Assembly (NCBI RefSeq): GCF_009730915.1
Contig: NC_052489.1
Coordinates: forward strand, 3,933,622-3,997,621
Source of the DNA: Dioscorea cayenensis subsp. rotundata
Taxonomy: Eukaryota; Streptophyta; Magnoliopsida; Dioscoreales; Dioscoreaceae
Length of the DNA stretch: 64,000 nucleotides
Direction: 5' to 3'
Shown: piece after piece, positions 9,445 through 24,400 of the stretch
How positions within the stretch are numbered: position 1 is the first letter of the stretch
How the letters are laid out: each line of letters begins with the position of its first letter
Position numbers and translations under genes: made by a program
Notes under the pieces: generated by a model
Databases searched by the model: none
Told to the model about the DNA's origin: nothing
The model's input: only the letters and a program-made list of their open reading frames with translations

Positions 9445-11551
9445 TTCACCCTTAAATGAAGTGTGGTTAACCTCATCTTCGACGCTGACATTCATTTGGA
9501 ACATAAAGTCGAGCAGAGGGACAATTAAGAAGGCATGATTACCTCGAACGCATTGATCATATTGAACTGTCTTCCTATTCTACAGTACCTGAAATGATTA
9601 TCAGTCATTCGACTCTTTGTTCGTCGTGTTGCAAAGTGGTTAGTTCCTTGTTAATAGCTAACAAGATGTGTAAGAGGCAAGATGGTTGTATGGTTTTTGT
9701 TGCTTGTTTCCGGTATAATGTGGAACATCAGATGTAAGAAATTATTCAATTGTACAGAAACTAACCATTATGTTGGAGGAAGAATATAGATACAGTTTAT
9801 AAACATCAAGTCCCAGAAGATTTTTAAAAATGTGATGTGTGTACTTTTTGAAGGCCAAGCATCTGCAATAATACATTCTGAAGTTTTTTTTAGTCAGTTG
9901 GTGCTTGTTCTCAAGTCATCGATTGGCGGAAGCAAGATGATGAGTTGGAAATGAAAAGCGTCTTATGATTCATGTCTTACGATTCATGAAGAAATTTTAC
10001 GTGGACATGTTACTCAAACTACAAAGAAGCTAAATAATCTTAAGAAGGTTACATTTACATTTTCATCTTATTTCATTGTGCTGAACTTCCACAGTTACTT
10101 GCTTGTACATTGGATAAAGTGCATCACTCTGCAAAATATGAGTTAACTGTATGAGTTACTTGATGTCTGGTGAAATATGGAGAATAGATATATATATATA
10201 TATATATATATATATCCTAGGGTTTAGAAGTTTCAAGTTATCATATGTACATCAATCTATCAATGGTTTAAAGCTTTATATGTCAACTGAGGGTAATGTG
10301 CTGACTTGTTTTAAAATTCATCCTGCCCTCCTTTGATAACTTATACTTTGTGTAAACCTAGTCATTCATATCTGATATAAGACAACCTGTGAAACAACTT
10401 CCTGCTGGTTATAAGCTAAGAAAATAATCTACTTGCAGTGTGAGACACTGAAAGAATTTTTCTTGTGATTTTTAACCTTTGAAATGGCATTTTCTAATTT
10501 CATTTAGAAAATTAGTAGTATGCATGTATGTATATATCTATGGCAGTTTCATGTGGAAAATCAATAATATCTGTGTATGTATATACACATCTATCTATCC
10601 ATCCATTCTGTATATGTATGTACATGTACGAAGTGCATGTTTTTGTGAGTGTGACTAATGATTATGAATTCCAGGAAATGACCATTTCCAATAATGCAAA
10701 AGAACAAGGCTTTTTAGATAAGGTATTGCCTCCTTGATTTATTACTTGATTATTATTTGTTTTTTTACCAAGCGGTCTATTGATAGCATAAGTGACCGAC
10801 ACATTTTCTGAAAGTGTAAACAGTGTGAACAGTGATTATGTGTAAGTGGTTCTGGCGCACAAGAAATTTTAAACTGCTCATCTTGGCAGAACTTTTGTAT
10901 GTGGGTTAGCACCTTACGAATATATACATAAAAGCTCCATTCAAACCACATGATGCCTGAAAATTAAACAAATCAAACAATCAATAAACAGGCGAAAATT
11001 TTATCCCAACCCATGAAAATTCAGTATCTTCCCTCGAATTAGTGAATTAGGCAGGGTCCTGTTGTATAGAATAAGAAAGGGCCAGTCATGAAATTTAAAG
11101 GCATCACAACAATCCCTGCTGTATCTTGTTGCCTTCAATAATAACTGTATCAGTTCCTGAAATAAAATTTAAAACTGTTCAAAGATTCATCTGATTAGAC
11201 ACCATAAAAACAGAGGAAAACCTGTTGATCCTCTCCCTACGGTCTAGGTTACAACTTGCACAAATTATCCAGAATACAATTAAACCACAATCTTCATGCA
11301 TAGCTGACAAGAAAAAAAAAAAACCAACTGAAATCCAAGCCTTTGGGGAAAACAAACAGTTTCAAAAGAAATCTTAGTATTTTGTAATTGTTCCATGTAA
11401 ACTTGAGTTCCTGGTCGCTGTTGTGAGGTACATACTTTTATATGAACAATTAAAGTAATCTAACCTAAGCAGGACTCCATCTAACTTATGTATAAGTAAT
11501 TTGGAACTATTTATAGCAGACACATAATATAAACCAAAACATATGGACCAT
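9445..11551. other. space between convergent myosin and TFIIIA genes
   Basis: It holds the probable myosin 3' UTR (to about 9.9 kb), a (TA)n microsatellite at about 10189-10214 and AT-rich DNA. At 10675-10722 an exon-like piece is flanked by TTCCAG and GTATTG and is open (EMTISNNAKEQGFLDK). It matches nothing I know and may be chance. No other gene is visible. Confidence 0.5.
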
Positions 11552-14094
<2,543 letters not shown>

Positions 14095-14160
14095 CGAGGG
14101 TTTCTCGAACCTTTGTTCACTCGAGTTCGAAACCCTAGGGTTTCACTGTATATTTATAGG
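14095..14160 (-). promoter_or_regulatory. TFIIIA core promoter with telo-box
   Basis: On the minus strand TATAAATATA (about 14158-14149) is followed by the telo-box AAACCCTA (14143-14136, overlapping one on the other strand at 14130-14137). Both lie 35-65 bp before the ATG. Telo-boxes are common in plant genes for translation machinery. Confidence 0.6.
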
Positions 14161-14262
14161 AAGAGTAGCACGCGAGTCTCACGTGCTTCATTTTAGATAA
14201 ATTAAAATTTTTGAAAATATTTTTTAAAGGGCCTTGTTATCTGGTTTTAAAATTTAAAAGTC

Positions 14263-14298
<36 letters not shown>

Positions 14299-15299
14299 TC
14301 CATTTTTAGTGGTACATTAAACGTGTGTGTTGTTTAATGAAGTAAATTTATAACTATTTTGTTTGATAAAATTTACGTTTAAAATAAGTTCAAATCTTTG
14401 TTTATCACAAATCCATTTCTTTTTATCGGTTACAAATTCATGTTATTTTTTATTTATCATTTTTTAATTTTAAAAAAATATTAAAAATATTTATTATTTT
14501 TATTTTAAAATTATCTTTAACACTCTATTCAACACTCTTGTTAGAATTAAATATGAAAATATAAATTATATATAATTTTAAAAAAATAACTAATTTTTTA
14601 TAAAATTTTATAAAATAATTAAATTTTTTGATATGTGAGATTCAGTAAAAAAGAACAGGAGGGAATAAAATGTAAGAAAATGAATCCTTGCAACTTTCAT
14701 TCCATTATGCAAAGACACGGAAAAAAATATATAACAATCTCCCAAATTGACACAACTAAAAATTAAATAATTAAATCAATGTGGAAGCACAATATATCCA
14801 CATTACAACAACAAGATCCTTTAGCAAACAATTGAAATTAAAATATAGTGAAAGTCAACTCATTTGTGAATTTCTAGAGTTTGGAAATAATTCCAATAAA
14901 AAAAAAAATTCAAAACTTACAAATCTTGACAAGTTGAATAACCCTACCTGAAAGTCAACTCAATTGACAAATTCTAAAGATTAATATATCAACCAGAAAA
15001 CTTGGGGAGTTCATCTTTGCAACATCAGAGATAAAGACGGTCAAATTGCGATGAATGAACCTCAAACATTGAAGATCAAATGAACCTCAAACATTGAAGA
15101 TCAATGCCTACCAAAAGTTATAAACACTTTGCTGATACTGAAGATATCTGAAATGAAGGATATATATATTGAAGGAATATAGACTGAGATCGCAATCCTA
15201 CCAATCGACAAAATTTTAACTCTGTGCATGCTCTTTGTAAATAGTTTTTTGGCAGCTGCTAGGAACAATCAGAATCTACCATCTCAAGGACAAAAAGAA
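14161..15299. other. AT-rich intergenic DNA
   Basis: A long poly(T) run lies near 14263-14293. A 24-bp tandem duplication (ATGAACCTCAAACATTGAAG core) lies at about 15054-15102. I see no coding region or RNA gene. The low-coordinate end holds the GAUT10-like 3' UTR. Confidence 0.5.
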
Positions 15300-18200
15300 T
15301 TAGTGCACGAAGCATCGTTGCAAAAGAGGGTGGGAATAATCTACATACCTATCCCACAAACCTTTGTACTTCTCCATTGCAATCTTAAGCCATGGTTTCA
15401 TGTTACCATTATAATGTAGCACAGCTCCTTCCTTGATCAGTGAAGGTTCCACTGTTGTGTAACCTAAACCTAATACATGCCACTTCGGGTCCAATGTCTC
15501 AACAAGGCCGTAAAATGCCAGCAGGCCAGGAGGCAGTGAACCGAGCTTCCATAATGTGTGATCTTTGTTCCTCTCTTGCCAATAGTGGTAGATTCCAGTC
15601 ACATTTCTCTTCCTCCACTCTCTTAAATCAATTACATTCATGCCAAATGCCCAGCCACATGCATCTGGATCAAAATGCGCACGTATGAGCGGGTGAGAGT
15701 AATTAAGGTACTTGTGAAACCTGTGGAATGTCTCCATACAAGTCTCAACTGCGCCCATCACATTCCCGTTAAGATTGATTGAGAACAAATCCGATAGATC
15801 CTTCTGAACTACTACATCATCATCTAGAAATACTACCTTCTCCAGTGCAGGATAGACTTCCGGAATGTAAAACCTTAAATGGTTTAATAATGACAAGTAT
15901 TTAGGGTTGCGGAACTTGATTGGAGTTCGACTATCGCCACTTCCAGAGAAGTAGAAGTTCTGTGTTTCAGAGTCTTGGAGCTGCTTTAAGACAGGCACAT
16001 ATGATGCATTAAGCCAGCTGAAATCTTCAACTTTCTGGATCTCCACAGTTGCACCATGAAAATTGTTGAGAAAGAACCAGGCCTTCATTGGTGCATAGTT
16101 CACATCATCAGTGACCAAGTGGAAAACGATGAGATCTGGATGCTTGGAATTCAATGTTGTTGAATTGACTACAACTGATGCAGCCAGAATATTGTCTGAA
16201 AAGACACAATAATGGTAGAGACGGTTGTCCTTGAGCCTTTCTGATACTCGTCTTTGTTCCACAAGTTTCCTTTGAGCGTTTGAATTTTGGAACCATTCCA
16301 TTGTAAGCTTGAGACCAAGACAATATAGACCTTTTGGGAGCTCTTCAGCAGCAATCTGCCCATACTTTGTACTCTTTTCAGCCTCAGATTTAGATTTCTC
16401 TTCAAAAGATTGGACTTGACCTTTCAACTTTGCAATCATGGATGAGCTGTCATAATGGAGCTGTTGGGCTTGGAAGAGCAGAAAGGCCATGTCACGGATT
16501 GTGGTTTCTGCTTCTTCAATAGTCAATTGGGTTCCTCGTGCTGCCACACTGGATAATAGATCTTGAGAGCGGTGTAACTGGGCACTAAGTTCTCCTGCAA
16601 ACCGTATATTGTTACTCTCCTTGGCAATTGTAACATAAGACTTTGCAAGAGAGATTTGGTCCACAACTTGCCGTGTGGCTGAATGAGGACTAAGCATTTC
16701 ATCTGTAACATTGAGACCTTCCACAAAAGTGGTGATATGGTGCTGCTTGAAGGAAAGAGCATTTAATTAAAACAAGTGTCAATTTGAAATGTCAGGTGCT
16801 TAAAAACATGTTTTAGATAAGTAATGTAAAATGTAAAATCAAGAACCTAAAGTATAATAAAAGTATATTAAAAAAAAAAATCAGAAAGTTTGGTACAAAT
16901 GCAGAATTCAGTTCTGCAACATATACCATCCAGATAATTATGAAACATATGAAGGAAATGAAGAGACATAATTCTGGGAAAAAATTTATGACACGTCAAA
17001 AAATAGAGACAGGCTATAATAATGAAACATGCTTCCAACAATATTTTCTCTTCCTTTCACCAACAGTAAGTTGTACCAATAAAGCCTACACAACAAATGT
17101 CATTTTTTAACACTAGTGTATCGTCATCCACCATTGAAAGTGCGTTGAGGTGGTGTTTTCGGAGTTTCCAATCTGAAGGCTCAACTCCCTGGGCAAGATC
17201 AGTAGTCCAATGTGAAAATGGATGGTGGATGGCATGCCTCATGGAGTTGACTTGGCATATGGCATGGCCCAAAACAAGAACCAAAGTTAAATTCTTCATC
17301 TCTCTCCGAGATGGCAACTATCTGTATGTCTTTCCCAAAGTGTCATGTCATTAAAAATATAATAAAAAGGCACATTTGTAATCATGGAAATTGACATATT
17401 TTATTAGGGATGCGTTGGGTCATTAACTCTAAAGGGGATGAAAACATAATGAAAATAATCAAAAAAATTCTGTGATGCAGTAATATATGCCTAAATAGAG
17501 AATTTTTTTTCCTAGTTCATTTTGTGATCCAATTAGTTGAAATCATTGTTCTGAAAAAAAAACTTAAAACCACCCATTAAACCAAATCAACTAAAAGTTT
17601 CGGGTCTCCTTCTATCTACCATGAAAACCAAATTCATGAAATACACCAAACAATGCTCATGAAAAAGAAGGAGAAACACATTCCTGCATTATCAAATGGT
17701 AAAGAGCTAAAGTTTCCATAACCCATGTAGGTATGGAAAACGATTAAACATGTCAAGGGATACTTAAAAACATGTCATGGGTCATTTGTTAAAACCTCTA
17801 AATTTTGAAGCAATCTTCTTAAACATATGATAGAACAAACGAACAAACAAACAAACAAAGATTTGGTAAATGTGCCCTCATATCTTATGTTTCTGAAGAG
17901 TTTGTTAGGTATTCATATAATTGGACAATAGACTAACCATGATTCAAGGTAATTCAAGAAAGGGATATTTGCTATCTACACCTACATATCTGAATTTACA
18001 ATTTTACAGTAACATGTTGATGAGGAGATAAGAAGGCCTACCAAGATTTGCTAGAAGAAAACTAACCCAGACTTAACATATAGGCCTTTAAATCAAGATT
18101 TTTGATTAGTGAGAAGAATAAACAGAATTACTGGAAGATAGACTAACTCTTATTGAAGGCTCTTCAGAAAAAGGGAATTTTTTTATCAATATCTAAAAAA

Positions 18201-19011
18201 GTGAACTTTAGATAGCACATCTGTGAAAGAGTTACCTCTTTGCCTTTACATTTTATAGGCTCAAGATATGCAAAACCTTCTTCAATAAAAATATAAAAAA
18301 TATGCAACCTTCTCAAGCATCCAATATATGATCCAACTGTAGTTCAATAATCTAGGGCATAACAAGATATTCATTCCTAAAAACCCAAACTACATCACAA
18401 GCAATCCAGAAAGCACCCAATGTTGAGTGTGCATATTGTAAAATCCAACACTATGCCTAAACATAATCTAACCGCAAATCAAGTTCCAATATTTTCCATA
18501 AATTAGTGGAATTCAACCTTTCTATTTTATATATTTTTCCACAATTTACCAAACTCCAATTAGCCTTCACATCTCATAACATTCCTATGGCATTCAACAA
18601 ACATTTAATATTTTTACCCTACTTAAATCGCCTCACGATCTCATTTCGCCAAATAATCAAAAGTCAAGAGCACCTATTTCTATGAATTCCAATGCCTAAT
18701 TCCCACAATCAACAAAAAAAAAAAAAACAGAAAAACTCAAACTTGAATAACAAAATGCAAAAAAAGCCTTCATTTATAAATGAGAAAAGAACAAAACCAA
18801 GAAATCAAAAGCTCAAATTGAGATTAGATCAAATGCTGCAAAGAGATCCAACCTGTCTGACAAGCGGCGCGGATCTCGGTTGGCTCTCTCGGCTAAACAG
18901 CGAAAGAAACATCAGAACACCCAAACCCCCAATCACCAGCCAAAGCACCCAACCGCCGGAGATCCATCGCCTCCTCGCCGGCCTCCGAAAGTCGAATCCC
19001 CTCCTCCTCAT
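15300..19011 (-). CDS. GAUT10: GAUT10-like galacturonosyltransferase (glycosyltransferase family 8)
   Basis: Complement of exon 1 (19011-18853) and exon 2 (16742-15300), a 2.1-kb intron between; the join is in frame and gives 533 residues. The start MRRRGFDFRRPARRR matches the N-terminus of GAUT10. A membrane anchor follows at about 18-37 (WVLWLVIGGLGVLMFL), as in type II Golgi proteins. The stem region is next (VVDQISLAKSYVTIAKESNN). The GT8 domain has the metal-binding LDDDVVVQ near residue 350 and the substrate motif HYNGNMKPW near 500. GAUT proteins transfer galacturonic acid in pectin, or glucuronate/xylan-related sugars, in the Golgi; GAUT10/11 have been linked to homogalacturonan. An in-frame ATG 45 bp further up (19056) would add 15 residues; 19011 is chosen by family similarity. 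Telo-box-like AACCCTAGGGTTTT lies at about 19122-19135. Confidence 0.92.
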
Positions 19012-19295
19012 CCCCCACCGCCCCAAGCCACTCAGAACCAGCCAATCCCGATCCAATCCAATCCAAATCGCATCAACAGCACCGGCAGATTGAGAAGAGA
19101 CTAGAAATGGAGAGATCTGAGAACCCTAGGGTTTTGAGATCGAGACGATGGAATCGATTCTTGGGAGAAGGAGAAGACTCCAAGCTCCATCACTCTCACT
19201 CTCTCCGCTTTGAATATAATGGGAACGAAGCCATTCTTCTCACGTTTCCCATTTTCCACGTTCACGTTTCTCATGTTCGTGTTTCCCTTGAATAA

Positions 19296-21423
19296 TACTC
19301 AGGTATTAATTATATAATTCTAAAATGAAATATATTTTTATATATATTGACGTTTGATTGGAGTACATATATATATATATATATATAGACAAAACTGACA
19401 TAGAATTAGATAATTTTTTTCCTAATAGCTAAGATGAACGGTTAGGCCGTTAAAAATAGATTCATGCACAAACCTTGATGATGGCGGGGCCTATGTACAC
19501 ATGAGTATTGGGACCACCCACACACAACCATTACTCACATTCTAAAAAATGTGTCATCACTTAAGATTCAAACTCTCACCTTTTGGGAATGTTTCAATAG
19601 AGATCCGACTATCAATAGATCACTTGGTCGTTGGTAACAGTGTTCATAACATTATATTGGTCTTGAATGAGGTAGATGTAAAGTGGAGAGTGTAAACCAG
19701 TTTAGACGGTTCGGATCTCATAAAAATTATTATTATCAACAATCTAATGGTCCAGAATCCATCATATATTATGTATTGTTCGTTCTCACCATTCTTGAGA
19801 GTTTTAATGTTGCATTGTTTTTCATAATTTATTATTTATAAAAGCTATTGTTTATCTTATGATCACAGCCGCTTCATTTCAAATGAATAAGTAATTTATG
19901 GATGTTTGTAAATTTAATTATTTACGAACATTTGTGGATAACCGGTCATATATATATATGTAAATAAAAATTATGATTTTTTTTTATATGTAACTTATTT
20001 TTTTTTGGCAATATTGCAATGGTTAAAATAGAAAAGACATGTTATATGTATAGTAGTTTATTATTTGAAAAGATTAATTTTAATATTTTATTTTATTAAT
20101 TTTAGTTAATAAATATAAAATAAATTAATTGAATTGATCCCTTTTTTTCAAGTGTTTATATTGAAGGAAAAGGCGTTTTTTTTTTTTATGAAAGCGTTTC
20201 CCTTCTCTCTTGTTTCGTTTCACACGGAATTCCACCGTCGGTTGCCTTTGTCCTATTTAAGTTCGATTTGATTTCTGTTGTAAATATAGTGATGTGGAAC
20301 TTTATTGGTCAATTTTAAAAGAAAGTTAAAATAAAATAAATTATTTTTATAATACTTTCCTTTAAACATAATTATAAAACATTTAATTCTTATTGAGGAA
20401 TTTGAAAATTCAACTCTTTACATTTGATTTCGGAGTTTGAGAATTTAATTTTTTTTTTTCAAATATATAATTGAGGCCTAATAAATATTTATGATGGTTT
20501 ATACTTTATACATAAAAATAAATTATACACTTTATTCACATCTCTCTTTTTCATATATATATATATATATATTTTTTATAAGAATGAAACATGAAAACAG
20601 TTATTTTTGAATAATCATGTTACTGCTTCGTGCACATAGTTTTATGGTTTCCATTTATTATATCTGGAAGTTTCAAAACTTCCCATTTATTTTTTAAGTA
20701 ATCAGATTGGAATTTCCTTAATTTTGAAGGTGATTTACAAAATTAATAAAATTTTAATTAATTTAAGTTTGTTTATAAAAACATCAAAATATTTTAAAAT
20801 ACTTATTTGTTATTATTATTGTTATTGGTAAATAATTCGTTATTATTTCACTATCCCATGAAACATGTTTAGGTGAAATTATATAACAGCTGGGGAATTA
20901 TAATCCTCAAATATGATTACTTAAAACTTAAAAATATTTATAACCACAAACTTTATATCTGAACCCTAAACAATTTAAAAAGAAAAATACTTTTTCAACA
21001 TAAATCATGAAACAAAGCAATTCACAAATAATTCTTTTAAATGGGTTTTTTCTAAATAAAATTACCCAACTTTATTCTCCTGTCACTGCATAATTTTTAC
21101 ATAAAGAAATAATAACCAAAAAAGAAAAAAATCTTAAAATTGAACTAAGTTTTGAACTGGAATTTTGCTCATGTTTTTAAAAGTTTTCATATCAAATACT
21201 ATAGTTATTATCATTAAGATCAAGAACATGCCACAGCTCAAGCATCCAGGCCATGAATTTTCTTTCCAGAAAATATGAATGAATGTTAGTGATTTCTATA
21301 CATTACACATAAAAAGGAAGAATAAAAACTAACCCGGAAACTGGACTCTCAAATGTGGCTCAAAACTGTTTCAGCATTTGGATGCTTTGATAGTACGGAG
21401 ACGAATACAAACGGGCACACTTT
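19296..21423. other. AT-rich intergenic DNA with a SINE-like sequence
   Basis: No open frame resembles a protein. It contains (TA)n tracts near 19364-19386 and 20556-20572, poly(T) runs and the SINE-like segment at 19478-19640. The high-coordinate end is the 3' flank of the RH10 gene. Confidence 0.5.
19478..19640 (-). mobile_element. possible tRNA-derived SINE fragment
   Basis: The minus strand reads ACCAACGACCAAGTGATCTA, similar to a box A region. About 45 bp on comes GGTGAGAGTTTGAATCTT, similar to a pol III box B. No clear A tail or target duplication is visible, so this rests only on the box pair. Confidence 0.35.
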
Positions 21424-24400
21424 TCACCGTTCTTCGTCGTCGTCTGCCTTACCCCTTTTCCTCTTCCAGGAGCCTGCTTTTTCCTTGATTTTCTATATGC
21501 GGAAAAAAAACATAAGTCAGAAACAAAAATTAGGGATCAGATTTTGGAAATGATTGATTTTGTAATACACAGTAAGTATGTGCGATACCGCAAGAGCAAT
21601 CCTCTTGGCATCTGATACTTGTCCCATCAGCGGCTGCACCTCGTCTAGTTCTAGAGGATATTTCGGTAGTTTTTTACCTGTAGCATAGAAACAAGAATTA
21701 TGGATGATTACTTCTAGCAATGAAGCAAAGTTCCATATTTCTTATCTGAAAAGAATGAGAAAACTTATCAGTCTAAGGCTTACCGATGAGCTGCTCGATT
21801 TGGAGGAACCATTCGAGCTCATACTGATTCACCAGGGAAATTGCAACACCGGATCTGCCAGCTCGTGCAGTTCTACCCACCCGGTGGATGTAATCCTGCA
21901 ATTTGGCCAGTGATATATTTCATCAATAAGAGATGGTAGGGCAAATCAAGAAGAGTCAAGCACAGAAAAAAAAACAGTTAAATGTAACACTTCGGTATAC
22001 TCTAGTTTGGTATCTACTTGAATGATAGACAGAAAAGTTGGGTGTTAAGATTCTACTATATAAGAAAATTAAATTATAGCTGCCAACTGCTAAAACAAAC
22101 AACATGTAACTGAAATATCATGTCACTATTTCAGATTAAAATACAAATGTAGTACCAGTCTTGCAACTCGAATGCACCAGAGGAAGCACAACAGTTTGCA
22201 TGGATATGAATTTCACTAACGACGACAGTAATATTGGAAATTTACAATGAGAGGTGAAAGGGATCCTGGTAGGTTAGTGACTTAAAAAAGGGGAAAATAA
22301 CAGTAAAATATGTTATTATCAAAATTATGTGAATAGGGATAATGAAATTGAAGCCATAGTATGAAAAGAAAATGAATGTGAAGAGAAACATGATAGCAAG
22401 ACCAAACCTTTGAATTTGATGGAATGTCATAATTTATAACCATATCCACAGTAGGAATATCAAGACCTCTACTAGCCACATCAGTGCATATAAGAATGCT
22501 GCAATCCCCAGATTTGAACTTATTCAAGGCTCCCAACCTCTTTGCCTGCCATTGAAATTCACCAGAATTAAATGTGCGTGAAGGTAAAATTGCAAACCAC
22601 CAAGAAGTTACATATCCACAGTGCGCAGATAAAAAATTTGACTGAGGTTTTCACACATGAGTTGCCTAACAAAAAGCAACAGACTGGAAAATTCATTTTA
22701 ATGTCTACAAACCTGGCTCATTTGACCACTAATTGGAATGGCCTTTAAACCTAAAGCTCGAAGAAACATGGACAAAAGCCTTGTCGATTCACATGTGCGG
22801 GTGAAAACCATTGAAGTACTTCCAGACATCTCTGCCAGAATATGTACAAGAAAGCAATCCTGAAAAAAACATAGTGATGATCATAATCACAGTAAGCAAA
22901 CCAATATAGTGTAAATGATATTATTTGGAGAAACATGATAATTGAAAAAATAGACCATGTTATCCCAAGGATATAAAGATAAATTTTTTGTTAACATCCT
23001 CAACAAGAAAATCAAAAATAAGATGCAGAAATCCACTTTAATAGAAGAACTAACAAACCACTACTTAAACCTGAATCCAGAAACTAACCTTCAACTTTGC
23101 AGGACAAAAAGTGTACTCTTGCTTGAGTGTATCAACTGTTGAGTACTTGGAGGATGCTTCAATCTGAAAATACAAAGGTCAATCTAAGATTGAGGTGTGA
23201 CAGAAATGGGCATTGCATGTAATTGTACACCCAATAAAGTTTAAGCTGAAGGAAACACACAAACCTTTACAGGATTCTTAAGACAGGCCCTCTGCAATTT
23301 GCTAACCTGCAAAAATAAGCATTACATGCTTGATCAGTTACTATTCCAACACTCACCATGATCAAAGCATTTTTGCTATATTCGAAAGGGTAGATACATT
23401 TATTTCACAAAAATTTCTAACCAAGTTCAACTAGAGGCAGAAAAAATCTTTCTCAATGAATATCAACCAACATAGATTTGAATGCAAACTCAATGAAAGA
23501 AAAGGGAAAGTGATACATAATGCCAATTATACAGAATTATGTTCACAAGAAGGAACTTATGCTAGATATATGAAACTTGAGAAACAGTGATGCAAAAATT
23601 CTTAAGAGAAAGAGGGCACACGTGTGTGCGTGAAGAGAAAACCAGTGAAATCCAGCTGCATGCAAGCTCTAACTCGCAAATAGCCAAATACACTTTGCTT
23701 GAAGCCTTAAAGAAAGAAAACCACTGAATTTCCAGTTATATGCAAGCTCTAAATTGCAAATAGCCAAATACACTTTACTTAAAACTTAAATAAAGCAAAC
23801 CACTGAATTAAAAGGAAAAAAAGGCCTTATTCTATTAGTAGAAATCTTGAGAAGCAATATGAGAAATGATTATCTTAAAAGAGGCTAGCATTGAGCTACA
23901 TATGTTTATTCAAAAGAGCCTTGCCTAGATTGCATATAAGATTTAACTCATCAAGAGACTCAAGACATGCCTCTCAAGCATATGCTATAGACCATGACGA
24001 TAAAAAAAGCTACAAAACATATTTACCAATAAAATTCAACAATTCTATTAAATTAGATTACCTTTTTTGTCATTGTCGCTGAAAAAAGGTATGTCCGTCG
24101 ATCTCGAGGAATTGCCTCCAGGATTTGATCAATTTCTTTCTCAAATTCCATGTTAAGCAGTCTGTCAGCCTCATCCAAAACCTAGCATTTTGAACACTCA
24201 CATTAGCCAAACTGAATCACTGATTAATTGAGAGATTTATTTTTATTTGCCAAACCTAAAACCTTAACCAACAAAAAGAAATTTCTAACATAGAGGGAGG
24301 AATTCTGTTGACAAAGAAAAGCTACTAAAGTGAACTATAAAAGACTTAAACAATAAACAGACAAATATATGACACAAACAGGTATCTTGGTGGCATTCAT

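Noticed and set aside
10151..10737. Open frames of 61 and 69 codons
   Set aside because: Driven by (TA)n and ATGTATGT-type simple repeats; only the small exon-like piece at 10675 was worth noting.
17057..17354. Frames on both strands inside the GAUT10-like intron
   Set aside because: About 85 codons without any domain; likely old repeat DNA in the intron.
18692..19104. Plus-strand frames of 133 and 74 codons
   Set aside because: They lie antisense to exon 1 and the 5' UTR of the GAUT10-like gene; no domain.
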